This document shows positions 11,958 through 13,530 of a stretch of 13,530 bases of DNA, one piece after another. The stretch covers positions 1-13,530 of the forward strand of contig DATBDM010000227.1 of the NCBI GenBank assembly GCA_036269915.1, given 5' to 3'. Source of the stretch: DATBDM01 sp036269915 (GTDB lineage Bacteria; Actinomycetota; Thermoleophilia; Solirubrobacterales; Solirubrobacteraceae). The notes under the pieces were generated by a model. That model was not told the origin of the DNA, made no database searches, and saw only the letters and a list, made by a program, of their open reading frames with translations. A program made the position numbers and the translations under genes. The number at the start of each line of letters is the position of its first letter. Position 1 is the stretch's first letter.

Positions 11958-12670
11958 CCGCCGCGGTCGGTTGGGGCGCGCTCGCGGCGTCGTCGCTGGT
12001 CATCGGCGCGTTGCTCGGGTTGCTGCGGGCGTGGCCCGACCGGCTCGTCGGGCTGGTGCTGGCGTTCGGCGCCGGTGCGTTGATCAGCGCCGTCAGCTTC
12101 GACCTCGCCGAGGAGGGTGCGCAGGTGGGAGAGCCCGGTTGGCTGGGGCTCGGCCTTGCGGGCGGTGCGATCACCTACTTCGCGCTCGATCGCCTCGTGG
12201 CGCGCCCGCGGCACGCGCGGCGCCGGGGAGCGAGCGCGAACGCCGGCTCCGCGCTGGCGCTCGGCGCGTTCCTGGACGGCATCCCCGAGCAGACCGTCCT
12301 CGGCATCGGCATCGCCGCCGGTCAGGGCGTCAGCGTCGCGCTCCTCATCGCCATCTTCGTCTCCAACCTCCCGGAGGCGATCGGATCGTCGACCGAGATG
12401 CGCGCCGCCGGCAGGCGTCCCGCGACGATCCGCCGGCTGTGGCTGCTCGTCGCGCTGATCTGCGCCGCGGCCACCGTGGTCGGATACGCGATCGCCGACA
12501 ACGTGTCGGGCAACGTGAACGCCGCGATCGACGGGTTCGCCGCCGGCGCGCTGCTGGTGATGCTGATCGACTCGATGATCCCCGACGCGGTCCGTAAGGG
12601 CGGAGACGTCTCCGGCCTCGTCACCGTCCTCGGCTTCGCGGTGGCAGCCGCCCTGTCCGGCGTCTCCTGA
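11954..12670 (+). CDS. ZIP-family divalent metal transporter (divergent ligands)
   Basis: A 238-residue membrane protein with about eight TM segments (near 8-24, 31-48, 63-79, 98-118, 123-144, 161-180, 190-208 and 220-236). A short basic cytoplasmic loop, ARPRHARRRG, lies before TM4, where ZIP proteins often have a variable His-rich loop; here it has one His. TM4 has LGAFLDGIPEQ and TM5 has VSNLPEAIGSS, which correspond to the metal-binding helices of ZIP carriers. The usual TM4 His is replaced by Asp (D108), with E112 kept, and TM5 offers N138 and E141. Transport of Zn2+, Mn2+ or Fe2+ into the cytoplasm is the family role, but altered ligands make the metal uncertain. GTG at 11954 follows GAGGA by 8 bases. 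The gap of 82 bases from the GNAT gene suggests its own promoter. Confidence 0.82.
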   Translation: MTAAVGWGALAASSLVIGALLGLLRAWPDRLVGLVLAFGAGALISAVSFDLAEEGAQVGEPGWLGLGLAGGAITYFALDRLVARPRHARRRGASANAGSALALGAFLDGIPEQTVLGIGIAAGQGVSVALLIAIFVSNLPEAIGSSTEMRAAGRRPATIRRLWLLVALICAAATVVGYAIADNVSGNVNAAIDGFAAGALLVMLIDSMIPDAVRKGGDVSGLVTVLGFAVAAALSGVS

Positions 12671-12731
12671 ACGCTCGGCGCAGACTCCCCGAAAGGCGAG
12701 GCCGCGCGCCGGCGGGCCCTCGAGCGAGGCG

Positions 12732-12737
12732 TAGTCT
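12732..12737 (+). promoter_or_regulatory. Possible -10 for the exported-protein gene
   Basis: TAGTCT in the 135-base gap after the transporter gene matches TAnnnT and stands about 70 bases before the next start. The rest of the gap is GC-rich with no clear -35 or terminator. Confidence 0.3.
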
Positions 12738-12805
12738 CGCGGGCGCGCGGCGGGCGCGGAGCCCTCCGCGAAACCCGGACCGCGCCGAACGAGAGGCGGT
12801 CGCGG

Positions 12806-13530
12806 ATGCGTGGCCTGGTCATCCTGGTCGCAGCGACGGTGACGCTCGCGATGCCGATCCCGGCGCGAGCCGAGGTCGCCCGGAGCCCCGCGCAGCCGAT
12901 CTCCTTCTGGGCCAGCGTCGCGTCCGCGATCAGCGTGCCCAAGGGGCAGATCCCCTCGGGGAACCGCCGGGTCATCCGACCGCGCGTGATCGGGCTCTTC
13001 GCCGACGGCTCGTGGTACGTCGAGAAGCTGCACTGGCGCGGATGGGGCACTCGCGTGGCGCGCGCCACCGGCATCAGCAACGCGAGCAACGGCATCCCCG
13101 ACCAGGCGTCCGGCAAGCGGATCAAGCGGCGCGCCACCGTGACCCTGTCCAACCCCGGACACTTCAAGGGGCACGAGGTGTACCGCTGCTTCGAGCTGAA
13201 GGTCCGCGCGCATCCGGCGTCGGACATGCACCTCTGCCTGCAACGCTCCGGCGACTACTGGTACCTCGCCGCCGTGCCCCCGAAGCCGACGACGATCGAG
13301 TTCTTCGCCGGCCCTCCGCTGCAGGGCATCGGCTGCGAGATGAGATCCGGCGCGCAGGCGCTCGTCCTGTGCGCGAGCTACGCCGCCGCGCTCAACCAGA
13401 AGGTCACGCTGGGCCCCGCCGGGCGGGTCCGGATCTGCGCGAAGCCCGCGTCGGCCGGCGGCAACCCCTGCGAGCTGGGCGACTTCGGCGAGCGCACGCC
13501 GACCTACAGAGTCGGCAAGAAGGTCGCGCA
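12806..13530 (+). CDS. Exported protein with two cysteine-containing domains (3' end outside window)
   Basis: ATG at 12806, 9 bases after GAGAGG, opens a frame that stays open to the window edge: 241 complete codons plus two bases. Residues 1-22 form a clear Sec signal peptide (MRGLVILVAATVTLAMP, cleavage after ARA). The first domain (about 25-165) contains RPRVIGLFADGSWYVEKLHW and ends near YRCFELKV and MHLCLQ, with a pair of cysteines. It resembles a domain common in exported actinobacterial proteins of unknown function. The second region (about 170 to the edge) has IGCEM, LVLCASY, RICAK and NPCEL. These spaced cysteines, and a pattern like DUF6636-type secreted domains, are my inference from memory. 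The cysteines suggest disulfides outside the membrane. No enzymatic motif is visible. A minus-strand frame across it is a shadow. Confidence 0.8.
   Translation, partial: MRGLVILVAATVTLAMPIPARAEVARSPAQPISFWASVASAISVPKGQIPSGNRRVIRPRVIGLFADGSWYVEKLHWRGWGTRVARATGISNASNGIPDQASGKRIKRRATVTLSNPGHFKGHEVYRCFELKVRAHPASDMHLCLQRSGDYWYLAAVPPKPTTIEFFAGPPLQGIGCEMRSGAQALVLCASYAAALNQKVTLGPAGRVRICAKPASAGGNPCELGDFGERTPTYRVGKKVA

Noticed and set aside
11855..13243. 462-codon minus-strand open frame opposite the ZIP transporter and exported-protein genes
   Set aside because: It runs through two better-supported genes and their gap, and its product is low-complexity with no membrane or catalytic motif.

Overview
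The window looks like ordinary chromosome from a high-GC actinobacterium. I infer Thermoleophilia / Solirubrobacterales, from very high GC at third codon positions, GTG starts, several starts that look leaderless, a Sec-exported protein of calcium-binding GGxGxD repeats, a group III phosphofructokinase and an actinobacterial PucR-type regulator. The taxonomic guess is inference; there is no rRNA or marker gene to settle it.

Left edge (1-514): the 3' end of an unrecognised gene meets, tail to tail, the C-terminal remnant of a phage-type tyrosine recombinase on the minus strand. The remnant keeps the nucleophile motif but has lost its front half. Next to it on the same strand is a complete tRNA-Asp(GUC) with a clear intrinsic terminator, the usual arrangement of an element that entered at a tRNA gene and then decayed. 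Positions 711-4077 hold, all on plus, an exported RTX-like protein, a 19-residue hydrophobic microprotein too short for ordinary gene calling, and an MMPL-type RND exporter. Strong hairpins lie before and after the MMPL gene.

Centre (4157-6771): a phosphofructokinase carries the residue pair (Asp104, Lys124) that marks pyrophosphate use rather than ATP. It is followed by a small SPW-like membrane protein whose tail overlaps, on the opposite strand, the 3' end of a PucR-type regulator. The regulator is divergent from a catabolic-looking operon (6867-10111) of alpha/beta hydrolase, acyl-CoA dehydrogenase and zinc alcohol dehydrogenase. A 7-4-7 inverted repeat in the gap between them is a candidate operator. 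Together these three enzymes could release, oxidise and desaturate an ester, alcohol or acyl-CoA substrate, but the substrate cannot be read from the sequence.

Right part (10121-13530): tRNA-Val(UAC) on minus; then, on plus, a small membrane protein, an SDR oxidoreductase lacking the canonical Tyr/Lys pair, a GNAT acetyltransferase, a ZIP-family metal transporter with a possible 12-codon leader ORF, and an exported protein that runs off the window.

I see no CRISPR array, intact insertion sequence, defence system or biosynthetic cluster. The features most worth a second look are the integrase relic beside tRNA-Asp, a 10-base word (GGGTAGGCAG) at identical spacing before two small membrane-protein genes, the palindrome in the regulator/operon gap, and the non-canonical active sites of the SDR and ZIP proteins.
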